From CAYQMF01 sp964418595 (GTDB taxonomy: Bacteria; Planctomycetota; UBA1135; UBA2386), in assembly GCA_964418595.1 (NCBI GenBank), contig CAYQMF010000079.1, positions 1 through 31,871 on the forward strand: 31,871 nucleotides of DNA, given 5' to 3'. Positions 8,379 to 16,418 of this stretch are shown here, piece after piece. The notes beneath the pieces were generated by a model. The model was given only the letters and a program-made list of their open reading frames with translations, made no database searches and was not told where the DNA came from. Each line of letters starts with the position of its first letter. Within the stretch, counting starts at the first letter, position 1. A program made the position numbers and the translations under genes.

Positions 8379-8891
8379 TCAAAACTTGATCAGCGCCTCG
8401 ATGCGCTGGCCGGTGAGCTTCTTGCGTCCCTGCAGGAACCCCAGCTCGACGACGAACGCGCAGCCGACGACGCGGCCGCCGAGGCGCTCGACGAGTTCGC
8501 ACGCCGCGCGTGCCGTGCCGCCGGTGGCCAGCAGGTCGTCGACGATGACCACGCGCTCGCCCTTGGTCACCGCGTCCTCGTGGATCTCGAGTGTGCCGGA
8601 GCCGTACTCCAGCATGTAGTTCACGCTCTGCGTGCGCCACGGCAGCTTGCCGGGCTTGCGCACGGGAATGAACCCGACGCCGAGCTTCAGCGCGAGCGGC
8701 ACGCCGAAGATGAAGCCGCGCGACTCGATGGCCGCCACCTTGTCGATCTTGTCCCGCGCGAACAGGTCGGCGAGCTGCTTGATCGCCTCCTCCATCGCCG
8801 GCGCGCTCTGCAGCATCGGCGTGATGTCCTTGAAGACGATGCCGGGCTTGGGGAAGTCGGGGACGTCGCGCAGGTAGGCGTCGAGCTTCAT
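8379..8891 (-). CDS. apt: Adenine phosphoribosyltransferase
   Basis: ATG at 8891 gives 170 residues, the normal Apt length; longer in-frame starts overlap the upstream gene. N-terminal RDVPDFPKPGIVFKDITPML is the family signature. AAIESRGFIFGVPLA, VRKPGKLPW and the PRPP-binding loop VVIVDDLLATGGTA complete the fold. It salvages adenine to AMP in the cytoplasm using PRPP. It is the last gene after the nitrate-respiration genes, 13 bases downstream of the membrane protein; the co-transcription is probably positional rather than functional. Confidence 0.93.
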   Translation of the reverse strand: MKLDAYLRDVPDFPKPGIVFKDITPMLQSAPAMEEAIKQLADLFARDKIDKVAAIESRGFIFGVPLALKLGVGFIPVRKPGKLPWRTQSVNYMLEYGSGTLEIHEDAVTKGERVVIVDDLLATGGTARAACELVERLGGRVVGCAFVVELGFLQGRKKLTGQRIEALIKF

Positions 8892-8904
8892 GCGCGGCGC
8901 ATGG

Positions 8905-10203
8905 TCACGCGTTGTCTCCCCGAGCGCAATCCGCGAGTGCCGGCAACCTCTCGCGCCGGAGCCAGACCAGGTTGGCCGTGAGTGCGAGACCGGCGATGGC
9001 GAGGGCGATGCCGGCGGCACGCACGCCGGGGAGCCGTGGTGTGCCGGCGCAGGTCGTGAGCAGCACTACGGCGCCCGCCATCCCGGCGAGGCCGACCCAC
9101 ACCAAGGGGCGTGCGGGCATGCAGACGGGCGAGGTCGGCGGCGGCGCGCCCGCGGGAGCGCGGCGCCGCCATGCGTGCGCCCACACCAGGGTCGGGAACA
9201 GGCGCAGACCGACGCCCGCCACGAGCTGGCCCAGGAAGCCCAGCAGGCCGAGCGCACCGTAGGCGAACTCGAGGCGTGGCGTTCCCGCGCCGCACGCGAG
9301 CATGGTCCCCACGACGCTCGCACCGAGAAGGCTCGCGACCGCGAACAGGATCTGGATCTTCCCCGGGTCGGGCCGGACGAGATCGCGCGGCGGCGGCCTG
9401 CCGTCGAGCAGCAGGCGGACCACGCCGACGAAGAAGGTCACGAGGCCGGCGCCGATGAGGATCTGGCCGACGGGCAGCAGCGACGGTGAGAACAGGGCGG
9501 CAGTCGCGAGCGTCATCGCGCCCAGCGGCACGAGCAGGGTCGCCCACTGCAGGCACGCGCCGCGCGGCGTGGCGGGGAGGAACATCGGCAGCAGGCGGTG
9601 GCCGATCCCGATCGCCATCGTCACCGCGAAGCCGACGGCGCCGAGGTGCGCGTGCGCGGTGACGAACGCCGCGCGCGGCACCGGGAGCGACCCGCAGCTC
9701 CAGGCGATGGCGAGCGCCACCGCGAGCAGGACGGACGCGAAGGCCAGGGCCACGTGCGCGCGGATCGTCCGGGGCGCCGACGAACGGCGCAGCGCCAGCA
9801 GCGTGCGCAAGAAGACCCACACGAGAGTGATCGCGCAGCAAGCGCCGGGGCCGGCGACGAGATCGTTGCGACCTGCGGCCGTCGCGGCGACGACGCCGCC
9901 GGCGCCGGCCAGGAACAGCAACGCCATCGGCACGTCGGCCCGCCGCACCGTCAGGCGAGCGGCGAGGGCGAGCGGCAGCACGGCGTACAGCGCGCCGAGG
10001 ATGGAGGCGGTGATCCAGCCCAGCGTCAGCGCGTGCGTCATGGCGACCGCGAGCGGGTGCGCCGGCGTCGCGGCGAGCGCATCGGGACGCCAGGCGATCA
10101 TCACGCCGAGACCGACGAGCGCTGCGTGCGCGCCGGCGAGGTAGATGGCGACCGTGGCGGGTCGCTCGATCGCGGTTCCCGGCCAGACGCTGCCGCTGCC
10201 CAC
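8905..10203 (-). CDS. Polytopic membrane protein with conserved-looking His, NnrS/heme-copper-oxidase-like
   Basis: GTG 10203, five bases after the tetraheme gene, gives 432 residues; an earlier start would run into that gene. About 11-12 hydrophobic helices cover nearly the whole length. His residues lie at helix starts: MTHALTLGWITASILGALY, TAHAHLGAVGFAVTMAIGIG and IGHRLLPMF. This pattern resembles the NnrS-like and cytochrome-oxidase-subunit-I-like membrane proteins found near nitrogen-oxide genes, where the His may bind heme or metal. That assignment is inference; no CxxCH is present. Its place directly after NapA/NapB suggests electron transfer, nitrate/nitrite handling or NO response. 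Confidence 0.6.
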   Translation of the reverse strand: MGSGSVWPGTAIERPATVAIYLAGAHAALVGLGVMIAWRPDALAATPAHPLAVAMTHALTLGWITASILGALYAVLPLALAARLTVRRADVPMALLFLAGAGGVVAATAAGRNDLVAGPGACCAITLVWVFLRTLLALRRSSAPRTIRAHVALAFASVLLAVALAIAWSCGSLPVPRAAFVTAHAHLGAVGFAVTMAIGIGHRLLPMFLPATPRGACLQWATLLVPLGAMTLATAALFSPSLLPVGQILIGAGLVTFFVGVVRLLLDGRPPPRDLVRPDPGKIQILFAVASLLGASVVGTMLACGAGTPRLEFAYGALGLLGFLGQLVAGVGLRLFPTLVWAHAWRRRAPAGAPPPTSPVCMPARPLVWVGLAGMAGAVVLLTTCAGTPRLPGVRAAGIALAIAGLALTANLVWLRRERLPALADCARGDNA

Positions 10204-10208
10204 GCGCG

Positions 10209-10736
10209 TCAGCGTGCGTCGCGCACGAACTCGCCGTCGGTCGTGAGCGGCACGTGGCACTGCATGCAGTTCACGCGTTCCGGGTGCGAGCAGACGATCT
10301 CCTTGCGCGCGGTCTCGCCGACGTGGCAGGCCGCACAGTGCTCGCGCATGAACACCGGGTGCGGGATGCGCGGCGGGGCACCCTCGTAGAGCCGATCGCC
10401 GGCCGCGAGGTCCTGCGGCACGCCCGCGAACGTGCTCGGCCGGAACACGCCGTCGGTCGCTCGATACACGTGGCACTGCTCGCAGCGCTGCAGCGACCCC
10501 TGCATCGCATCGCCGTGCGGGGACCGCGGCGCGACGCCGACGCCGTCGACCTTCATGGTCTCCGTGCCGTGGCACGAGATGCACTTCGCTCCGAACGGCG
10601 CGTGCGGGATCGCGGGCGGGGCACCGTCGTAGGCACGCCGCGTCGCGCGCACGCTCGCGGATGTCTGCTGCACGTCGCCGGCGCGCTCGCAGCCGGCGAG
10701 GAGCAGTCCCGCGAGTACCGCGAGTGCCGCCTTCAC
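10209..10736 (-). CDS. napB: NapB-like tetraheme c-type cytochrome lipoprotein (internal duplication)
   Basis: GTG 10736 overlaps the napA stop (GTGA); 175 residues. A lipoprotein signal ends LLLAGC with Cys16 as the lipidated residue. Four heme-c motifs are present: CISCH (52-56), CEQCH (85-89), CAACH (134-138) and CMQCH (157-161). The sequence is an internal repeat with a period near 81 residues. YDGAPPAIPHAPF + CISCH + CEQCHVYRATDGVF is repeated as YEGAPPRIPHPVF + CAACH + CMQCHVPLTTDGEF. Each unit resembles the diheme NapB core (PPxIPH, first heme, second heme in QCHVP). So it looks like two NapB units joined, tethered to a membrane, probably passing electrons to NapA. The usual NapB has only two hemes and is soluble. 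Confidence 0.8.
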   Translation of the reverse strand: MKAALAVLAGLLLAGCERAGDVQQTSASVRATRRAYDGAPPAIPHAPFGAKCISCHGTETMKVDGVGVAPRSPHGDAMQGSLQRCEQCHVYRATDGVFRPSTFAGVPQDLAAGDRLYEGAPPRIPHPVFMREHCAACHVGETARKEIVCSHPERVNCMQCHVPLTTDGEFVRDAR

Positions 10737-13078
10737 GGCCCGATCCTCTCGACGCGCACCGCGCACTTCTTGTAGTCGGGCTCCTTGCTGATGTTGTCCA
10801 TCGCGTCGAGCGTGAGCCGGTTGACGAGCAGACCCTCGTCGAAGAACGGCACGAACACCGACCCGCGCGGCGGCTTGCCGCGGCCGTCGATCATCGCCGG
10901 CAGCTCCAGCGTCCCGCGCCGGCTGATGAGCCGGACCTTCTCGCCGTTCTGCACGCCGAGCTGGGTCGCGTCCGCGCGGTTCAGCTCGACGTACGCGTGC
11001 GGCACCGCCTGGTGCAGTTGCTTGATGCGGCGCGTCATCGAGCCGGTGTGCCAGTGCTCGAGCACGCGGCCGGTGCACAGCCAGAACGGATACGTCGCGT
11101 CCGGCTCCTCCGCCGGCGGGTGGTAGGGACGCAGCCACACCGCCGCGCGCTCGCCGTAGCCCTTGGCCTGGTAGAAGTGCGCGCCCTTGGCCTTCTTCAC
11201 GTACGGATCGAACCCGGCCGCGTAGCGGTAGCGCGTCTCCTTGCCGTCGACCACCGGCCAGCGCAGCCCGCGCGCCGCGCGCAGTTGCTGGTAGCCGGCG
11301 AGGTCCTTGCCCTTGCCGAGGCCGAAGCGGCGGTACTCCTCCCACATCGGCTCGTGCCAGTCGTCGCCCTGCCACGGGAACAGGTTGCCCATCCCCATGC
11401 GCCGCGCGACCTCCATGATCTGCCACGCGTCCTCCTTGGCTTCGCCCGGCGGCTCGGCGAGCTTGTCCCACTGCTGGGTGCGCCGCTCGGTGTTGCCGAA
11501 CGCGCCCTCGCGCTCCACCCACGCCGCCGCCGGCAGGATGAGGTCGGCCATGTCGGTGGTGGGCGTGGGATAGACGTCGCTCACGACCAGGAACTGGTCG
11601 GGCGCCTTCTTCATGCGGTGCAGGTTGGGGATCGTGACGAACGGGTTGGTCGTCTGGATCCACATCGCCTTGATGTCGCCGCGCGTGAGCGCGCGGAACA
11701 TGTCGACCGCGTGGTGGCCGGGCTTGGGGTTGATCGTGCCCTCCGGCAGGCCCCAGATCTGTTCGGCCTTCTTGCGGTGCTCCTCGTTCATCACCACCAT
11801 GTCGGCGGGGAGGCGGTTGTTGAGCGTGCCCACCTCGCGGGCGGTGCCGCACGCCGACGGCTGGCCGGTGAGGCTGAACGGGTTGGCGCCGGGGCGGCAG
11901 ATCTTGCCCGTGAGCAGGTGCAGGTCGTTGATGAGGTTGTTCATCCACGTGCCGCGCGTGTGCTGGTTGACGCCCATGCACCACAGGCTCACGGTGCCGC
12001 GGTTCGTATCGCCGTACACGTCGGCCAGCGCCTCGATCTGCGCCACCGGCACGCCACTGATCTCGCTCACGCGCTCGGGCGTGTAGTCGGCGAGGAACTT
12101 CTTCAGCTCCTCGAACGAGGAGTCCGCCGCCTTGTCGGCGAACGTGTAGCGCTCGGCCTGCTCGCCCGAACACCCGTAGCCGATCTGCTCGACGTCCTCG
12201 ATGCCGCGCTTGAACACGAGGTTCTCGGCGATGAACGCGTGGTCGAGCTTGTCGCGCTTGACCAGCAGGTGCAGGATCCCGTTGGCGATGGCGAGGTCGG
12301 AGCCGGGCCGGAACTCGACGTAGAGGTCGGCATACTCGGTGGTCGGCGTGCGCCGCGTGCCGAGGTCGATGATGCGCACGCCCGGGTTGCGGCGCTTGTT
12401 CTCCAGGATCCGGCTGAAGAGCACCGGGTGCATCTCCGCCATGTTGTTGCCCCAGAGCACGAAGTCCTGGCCGACGTCGAGGTCGTCGTAGCAGCCCATC
12501 GGCTCGTCGCTCTGGAACTGCGTGATGAACCCCATCACCGCGCTCGCCATGCACAGGCGGGCGTTGGGGTCGAGGTTGTTCGAGCGCATCCCGCCCTTCA
12601 CCCACTTCAGCGCGGCGTAGCCATCGAAGATGGTCCACTGCCCGGAGCCGTACATCGCCACCGACTCGGGGCCGTGCTGGTCGAGCGCGCCCTTGAACTT
12701 GCTCGCCACGAGGTCGAGCGCCTCGTCCCAGGTGATCTTCGTGAGCTTGCCGTCGGTGCCGCGCCGCATCGGGTGCGTGAGCCGGTCCTCGCCGTAGAGG
12801 AACGCCGGCAGGTGGTAGCCCTTCACGCACAGCAGGCCCTGGTTGACCGGGCTCTTGGTGTCGCCGCGCACGGCCACGACCTTGCCGCCCTGCGTGCCCA
12901 CCTCGACGCCGCAGCCGGTGCCGCAGAAGCGGCACGGCGCCTTGCCCCACGCGAGGTTCGGCGGCGGCTCGGCGCCGACGTCCAGGCGCGCGGCCTCGTG
13001 GATGTCACGATCGGAGAAGGCCGCGACGCCGGCGACGCCGACGCCCGACAGCCACTGCCTGCGGTCGAGGTCGTTCAC
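10733..13078 (-). CDS. napA: Periplasmic nitrate reductase catalytic subunit
   Basis: GTG 13078 overlaps the upstream stop; 781 residues, close to the usual NapA length. The N-terminus DRRQWLSGVGVAGVAAF is a Tat signal (twin Arg 6-7). A [4Fe-4S] site is formed by Cys49, Cys52, Cys56 and Cys84 (CRFCGTGC ... GLLCVKGY). Cys176 in RLCMASAVMGF is the expected Mo ligand, followed by DEPMGCYDDLD, which is characteristic of NapA. Molybdopterin-binding segments follow (NPFVTIPNLHRM, YPTPTTDMADLILPAA, CTGRVLEHWHTGSMTRR). It reduces nitrate to nitrite with a bis-MGD cofactor in the periplasm. No napD, napC, napF or napGH is present here; electrons probably come from the Rieske/cyt b genes upstream. Confidence 0.95.
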   Translation of the reverse strand: MNDLDRRQWLSGVGVAGVAAFSDRDIHEAARLDVGAEPPPNLAWGKAPCRFCGTGCGVEVGTQGGKVVAVRGDTKSPVNQGLLCVKGYHLPAFLYGEDRLTHPMRRGTDGKLTKITWDEALDLVASKFKGALDQHGPESVAMYGSGQWTIFDGYAALKWVKGGMRSNNLDPNARLCMASAVMGFITQFQSDEPMGCYDDLDVGQDFVLWGNNMAEMHPVLFSRILENKRRNPGVRIIDLGTRRTPTTEYADLYVEFRPGSDLAIANGILHLLVKRDKLDHAFIAENLVFKRGIEDVEQIGYGCSGEQAERYTFADKAADSSFEELKKFLADYTPERVSEISGVPVAQIEALADVYGDTNRGTVSLWCMGVNQHTRGTWMNNLINDLHLLTGKICRPGANPFSLTGQPSACGTAREVGTLNNRLPADMVVMNEEHRKKAEQIWGLPEGTINPKPGHHAVDMFRALTRGDIKAMWIQTTNPFVTIPNLHRMKKAPDQFLVVSDVYPTPTTDMADLILPAAAWVEREGAFGNTERRTQQWDKLAEPPGEAKEDAWQIMEVARRMGMGNLFPWQGDDWHEPMWEEYRRFGLGKGKDLAGYQQLRAARGLRWPVVDGKETRYRYAAGFDPYVKKAKGAHFYQAKGYGERAAVWLRPYHPPAEEPDATYPFWLCTGRVLEHWHTGSMTRRIKQLHQAVPHAYVELNRADATQLGVQNGEKVRLISRRGTLELPAMIDGRGKPPRGSVFVPFFDEGLLVNRLTLDAMDNISKEPDYKKCAVRVERIGP

Positions 13079-14661
13079 TTCTTGCCCTCCTGATTCCAGC
13101 GGTGTTCGGGCCGCGCCATGATCTCGTCGATCACCGCGCGCACGGCGGTCGCCTGCGCGGCCTTGCCGTCGGCTTCGGCGTGCGCGCAGATCTCGCGCGC
13201 CTCCGGGATCAGCTCCACATAGAAGCGCTCGGCCACCTCGTACATCCCGTGCCAGTGTGCGTAGTCGGGCGCCATCATCGACGCGCCGTGCCGGGCGCGG
13301 CGGCCCTCGTGGTGCCACAGGTAGAACCACGTCCACTCGATCTTCTCGTCGAACTCGATCTTGGTGAGCAGCTCCTGCTTGCGCAGCGCGCCCATGATCG
13401 CCTCGCCGGGCTTGGCGAACTTCTCGTTGTAGAGGACGACGAAGTCGTCGTACTGCCGATAGAAGCCGGTCACGTAGTCGGGGGTGTGGCAGTGTGCACA
13501 CACCTGCCGCATGCGCTCGCGCTTGTCCTGCCACGAGTCGCTCACCATGCCGCGGCGCTTCTCGGGATCGGCCTCCTTCACCACCTTGTGGTTGAGGTCG
13601 GTGTCCATCTTCAGGCTCACCGGCGGCCGGTTGGTCCACGAGATGCGCTGGCCGGGATCGTGGGTGATCTTGCCGCCGTTCTTGCTGTGCCCGGACATGT
13701 GGCAGGTCGCGCAGGTCGGCGCCTGTGAGTAGTCCTTGCCCAGCACCCAGTCCTTGCCGTCGAGGTTCATCCGCTCGCGCAGGTCGCGGTAAGCGATGCC
13801 GTGCTTGCTCGCCTCGTAGATCTCCTTCTGCGGGTGGTCGGGGCCGAGGTGGCACTTGCCGCAGTTCTCCGGCTGGCGCGCGCGGCGCGGCGAGAAGTCG
13901 TGGCGGCTGTGGCAGGCGCTGCAGGAGCCGCGCGAGCCGTCGAGGTTGATGCGGCCGATCCCGGTGTTGGGCCACGTGGCGGGGTCGAACACCGGCTTGC
14001 CCTCCGCGTTGCGGCGGATCTTGCCCACGGCGTCCTGGTTGGTGGGCTTGCCGTCGGCGCCGGGGCGCAGGTCGTCGATGGTGATCTTGCTGCCGTCGGC
14101 GGCGAGCATCGCGACCTTGCTGCCGTGGCACTGCAGGCAGCCCACCGTCGCGCTCGCCTTGCCCTCGACGCTCTGGATGTCGGCGCGGCCAGGGGTTGGC
14201 GAGTGGGGCGAGAACGACACGCGCGCGCCCTCGACGACCTCGGCGAGGTAGTTGTCGAGGGAGGCCAGGATGTTGCCGCCGGCGGCGTGGTGGCTGGCCA
14301 GGAACTCCGTCGTCTCCGTCTGGTGGCAGCGGCCGCAGTCGCGCGGCGTGACGATCGTCGCGATCGTGTAGCCCTCGTGCTTGAAGGCATCGACGTCGTC
14401 CGCTGCCGCCTCGTGGCACTCGACGCAGCCGACGCCCTTCAGCGCGTGCGTGCTGTCCTTCCAGTGGTCGACGATCGCCGGGTTGGACTGCATGTGGCAG
14501 TCGACGCAGCGCTTGCTCGACGCCGGCACGGCGATGGCCGCGCGCGACACCCCGGCCTCCTCGCGCTTGCGCGTGACTTCCATCCACTGCACGAAGACCA
14601 GCGACAGCAGGAAGAGGAAGCCCAGGAAGGCGATGACGAACTGCTTGGTACGAAAGGTCAT
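13075..14661 (-). CDS. Membrane-anchored octaheme cytochrome c, hydroxylamine-oxidoreductase-like
   Basis: 528 residues from ATG 14661. A single N-terminal hydrophobic helix (residues about 8-27) is followed by eight CxxCH motifs, at Cys 52, 79, 109, 175, 247, 267, 317 and 388. The spacing and the segments CATCHMSGHSK ... THDPGQRISWTNRPPVS, WHHEGRRARHGASMMAPDY and AHWHGMYE resemble the HAO family of octaheme cytochromes. Tyr467 in APDYAHWHG sits where I would look for the Tyr that cross-links the P460 heme in true HAO; an alignment is needed. It lies between cyt b and napA, so nitrite reduction (to ammonia or hydroxylamine) or an electron-relay role fits better than hydroxylamine oxidation. 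NrfA is excluded: there are eight hemes and no CxxCK. Confidence 0.85.
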   Translation of the reverse strand: MTFRTKQFVIAFLGFLFLLSLVFVQWMEVTRKREEAGVSRAAIAVPASSKRCVDCHMQSNPAIVDHWKDSTHALKGVGCVECHEAAADDVDAFKHEGYTIATIVTPRDCGRCHQTETTEFLASHHAAGGNILASLDNYLAEVVEGARVSFSPHSPTPGRADIQSVEGKASATVGCLQCHGSKVAMLAADGSKITIDDLRPGADGKPTNQDAVGKIRRNAEGKPVFDPATWPNTGIGRINLDGSRGSCSACHSRHDFSPRRARQPENCGKCHLGPDHPQKEIYEASKHGIAYRDLRERMNLDGKDWVLGKDYSQAPTCATCHMSGHSKNGGKITHDPGQRISWTNRPPVSLKMDTDLNHKVVKEADPEKRRGMVSDSWQDKRERMRQVCAHCHTPDYVTGFYRQYDDFVVLYNEKFAKPGEAIMGALRKQELLTKIEFDEKIEWTWFYLWHHEGRRARHGASMMAPDYAHWHGMYEVAERFYVELIPEAREICAHAEADGKAAQATAVRAVIDEIMARPEHRWNQEGKK

Positions 14662-14674
14662 GAGCAGAGTTTTC

Positions 14675-15724
14675 CTAGTGCGCAGCCGCGCCCTCCCAGA
14701 CGGTCAGCGCGAGGATGGCGAAGACGGCGCCGATGCCGACCCACACGCTGAACTCGGAGCGCGGCCAGCGCCGCCGCACGAAGCCGTCGATGAACGGCCA
14801 CGCGTACATCACGAACAGGATGAAGCCCATGCTCAGCAGCGCCGCGGTGCCGGAGAACAGCTTCAGCCACCGGAAGGTGACATAGAAGAACCACTCCGGC
14901 TTGATCACCTCCGGCGTCACGTTCGGATCCGCCGGCGGCCCCATGGTCGCGGGCAGGATCGTGGCGAGCGCGCTCAGCAGGATCATGAGCACGAGCCCGA
15001 TGATCAGTTCGGTGGCGAAGTGGTCGGGGAAGAAGTTGAAGTACTTGGGCTGGTCGGGCTTCTCGTCGCCGGTCGAGATCTCCGAGATCCCCTGCAGGCG
15101 GATCAACGTGATGTGCACGAACAGCAGCAGCACGATCGTCGCCGGCAGCACCGCGGCGTGCAGCACATAGAAGCGCGGCAGGGTGTTGGCGTTGTAGGCT
15201 TCGCCGGCGAGCAGCATCTCCTTCATGAGCGGACCGACCAGCGGCACTCCCTCCGTGATGTTGGCGCCGACCGTCGCGCCCCAGAAGCTGAGCTGCTCGT
15301 ACACCAGGCTGTAGCCGGTGAACCCGGTCATCAGCACGCACACGAGCAGGCACATGCCCACCAGCCAGTTCAGCTCACGCGGCTTGCGGTAGGCGCCGGT
15401 GAAGAACACGCGCATCTGGTGCAGGATGACCGCGGCGATCATCAGCGTCGCCGCCCACTTGTGCAGGCTGCGCACGTACCAGCCGAACGCCGCCTCCTCC
15501 GTGATGTAGCGCACCGACTCGTACGCCGCGCTCGGCGCCGACTGGTAGTAGAAGGCCAGCAGGATGCCGGTCACGATCTGCACCACGAACAGGTACAGCG
15601 GCGTGCCGCCGAGGCAGAACCACCACCGCTTGAGGTGGTTCGGCACCGGCTCGTTGGTCATCTCCCGCAGCTTGTCGCCCGAGAGTGGCAGCCGGTCCTT
15701 GAACCACTCGGACAGCGCGGTCAC
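14675..15724 (-). CDS. Cytochrome b subunit of a quinol-oxidising Rieske/cyt b complex
   Basis: GTG 15724 overlaps the Rieske stop; 349 residues with about eight helices. Heme-b ligands are in helix B (LHKWAATLMIAAVILHQ, His-x13-His) and helix D (LHAAVLPATIVLLLFVHI, His-x14-His, the b6-type spacing). KPEWFFYVTFRWLK carries the PEW(F)Y quinol-oxidation-site motif. The b6 and subunit-IV halves are joined in one chain. It oxidises menaquinol or ubiquinol at the outer face of the membrane. With no cytochrome c1 or oxidase nearby and the octaheme and Nap genes directly downstream, the high-potential electrons likely go to those cytochromes. Confidence 0.92.
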   Translation of the reverse strand: MTALSEWFKDRLPLSGDKLREMTNEPVPNHLKRWWFCLGGTPLYLFVVQIVTGILLAFYYQSAPSAAYESVRYITEEAAFGWYVRSLHKWAATLMIAAVILHQMRVFFTGAYRKPRELNWLVGMCLLVCVLMTGFTGYSLVYEQLSFWGATVGANITEGVPLVGPLMKEMLLAGEAYNANTLPRFYVLHAAVLPATIVLLLFVHITLIRLQGISEISTGDEKPDQPKYFNFFPDHFATELIIGLVLMILLSALATILPATMGPPADPNVTPEVIKPEWFFYVTFRWLKLFSGTAALLSMGFILFVMYAWPFIDGFVRRRWPRSEFSVWVGIGAVFAILALTVWEGAAAH

Positions 15725-16323
15725 GCCGGCTTGCCTCCGGCGCGGAACGACCGGTAGAGACAGGGATCGTGCCCTGGGCCCGGCGGCCCCGCCGGCGGCG
15801 CGTCGAGCACCTCACCCTGGGCGAGCGCGTCGCCGACCTCGACCTCGATGTAGAGCAGGCCGTTCTCGACGCGCAGCGGGTACGGGGACAGGCTCTGGCC
15901 GGCGTCGGCGGGGGGGCCTTCGATGGCTTTGCCTTCGGGGGTGAAGACGCCGCCGTGGCAAGGGCAGAAGAAGCGGTTCTTCGGTCCCTCCCAGTGCACC
16001 TGGCAACCGAGGTGCGGGCACACGCTCGACAGCGCGATGAAGTCGCGCGCGTCGCCCTTCGTGCCGCGGCGGGCGATGTTCACCGTCGCGCCGGTCGGCG
16101 TCCTGTAGCTCACCGCGCTGCCGGCCTCCATGCGGGCCACCTCGCGCACGAACAGCCACGCGCGCTGCGTCGGCCTGGCCGGATACAGGTAGCGCGCGGC
16201 GATCCAAGCGAACGCGCCGTAGCCGGCGGCGAGCCCGCCGAGCATGACGACGGTGCCAAGCGACAAACCCCGTGAGCCATCGGACGTGGCCCCGGGGTCG
16301 GATACGGGGTGATCGTGGGGCAT
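15721..16323 (-). CDS. Rieske [2Fe-2S] protein of the quinol-oxidising complex
   Basis: ATG 16323 gives 200 residues. A short cytoplasmic tail is followed by one transmembrane helix (about residues 20-47) and then the Rieske domain. Cluster ligands are C102-x-H104 (CPHLGC) and C120-x-x-H123 (CPCHGG), with Cys107/Cys122 as the stabilising disulfide pair. The first box has Pro where many have Thr. First gene of the seven-gene minus-strand operon; its stop overlaps the start of cyt b. Confidence 0.93.
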   Translation of the reverse strand: MPHDHPVSDPGATSDGSRGLSLGTVVMLGGLAAGYGAFAWIAARYLYPARPTQRAWLFVREVARMEAGSAVSYRTPTGATVNIARRGTKGDARDFIALSSVCPHLGCQVHWEGPKNRFFCPCHGGVFTPEGKAIEGPPADAGQSLSPYPLRVENGLLYIEVEVGDALAQGEVLDAPPAGPPGPGHDPCLYRSFRAGGKPA

Positions 16324-16383
16324 GGGCGGAACGTTGTAGCTCCAACCTCCGTCGCGTCGCGGGTTTCCAAAACAAAGGCGGCC

Positions 16384-16401
16384 GTGTCGCGATCGCGGCA
16401 C
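16384..16401. promoter_or_regulatory. 18-base near-palindrome between hydrolase and respiratory operon
   Basis: GTGTCGCGATCGCGGCAC is a near-perfect inverted repeat (one mismatched pair around CGCGATCGCG). It lies 17 bases beyond the hydrolase stop and 60 bases before the Rieske start, both on the minus strand. It may be an operator for the operon or part of the hydrolase terminator; a T-rich tract (TTTGTTTT on the minus strand) follows a few bases later. No FNR-like TTGAT-N4-ATCAA site is visible. Confidence 0.35.
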
Positions 16402-16418
16402 CTCGCCAAGAGCCGCGA

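Noticed and set aside
10733..14587. One 1284-codon minus-strand frame covering napA and the octaheme gene
   Set aside because: The part upstream of 13078 is an out-of-frame reading of the octaheme gene; napA starts at GTG 13078, which overlaps that gene's stop.
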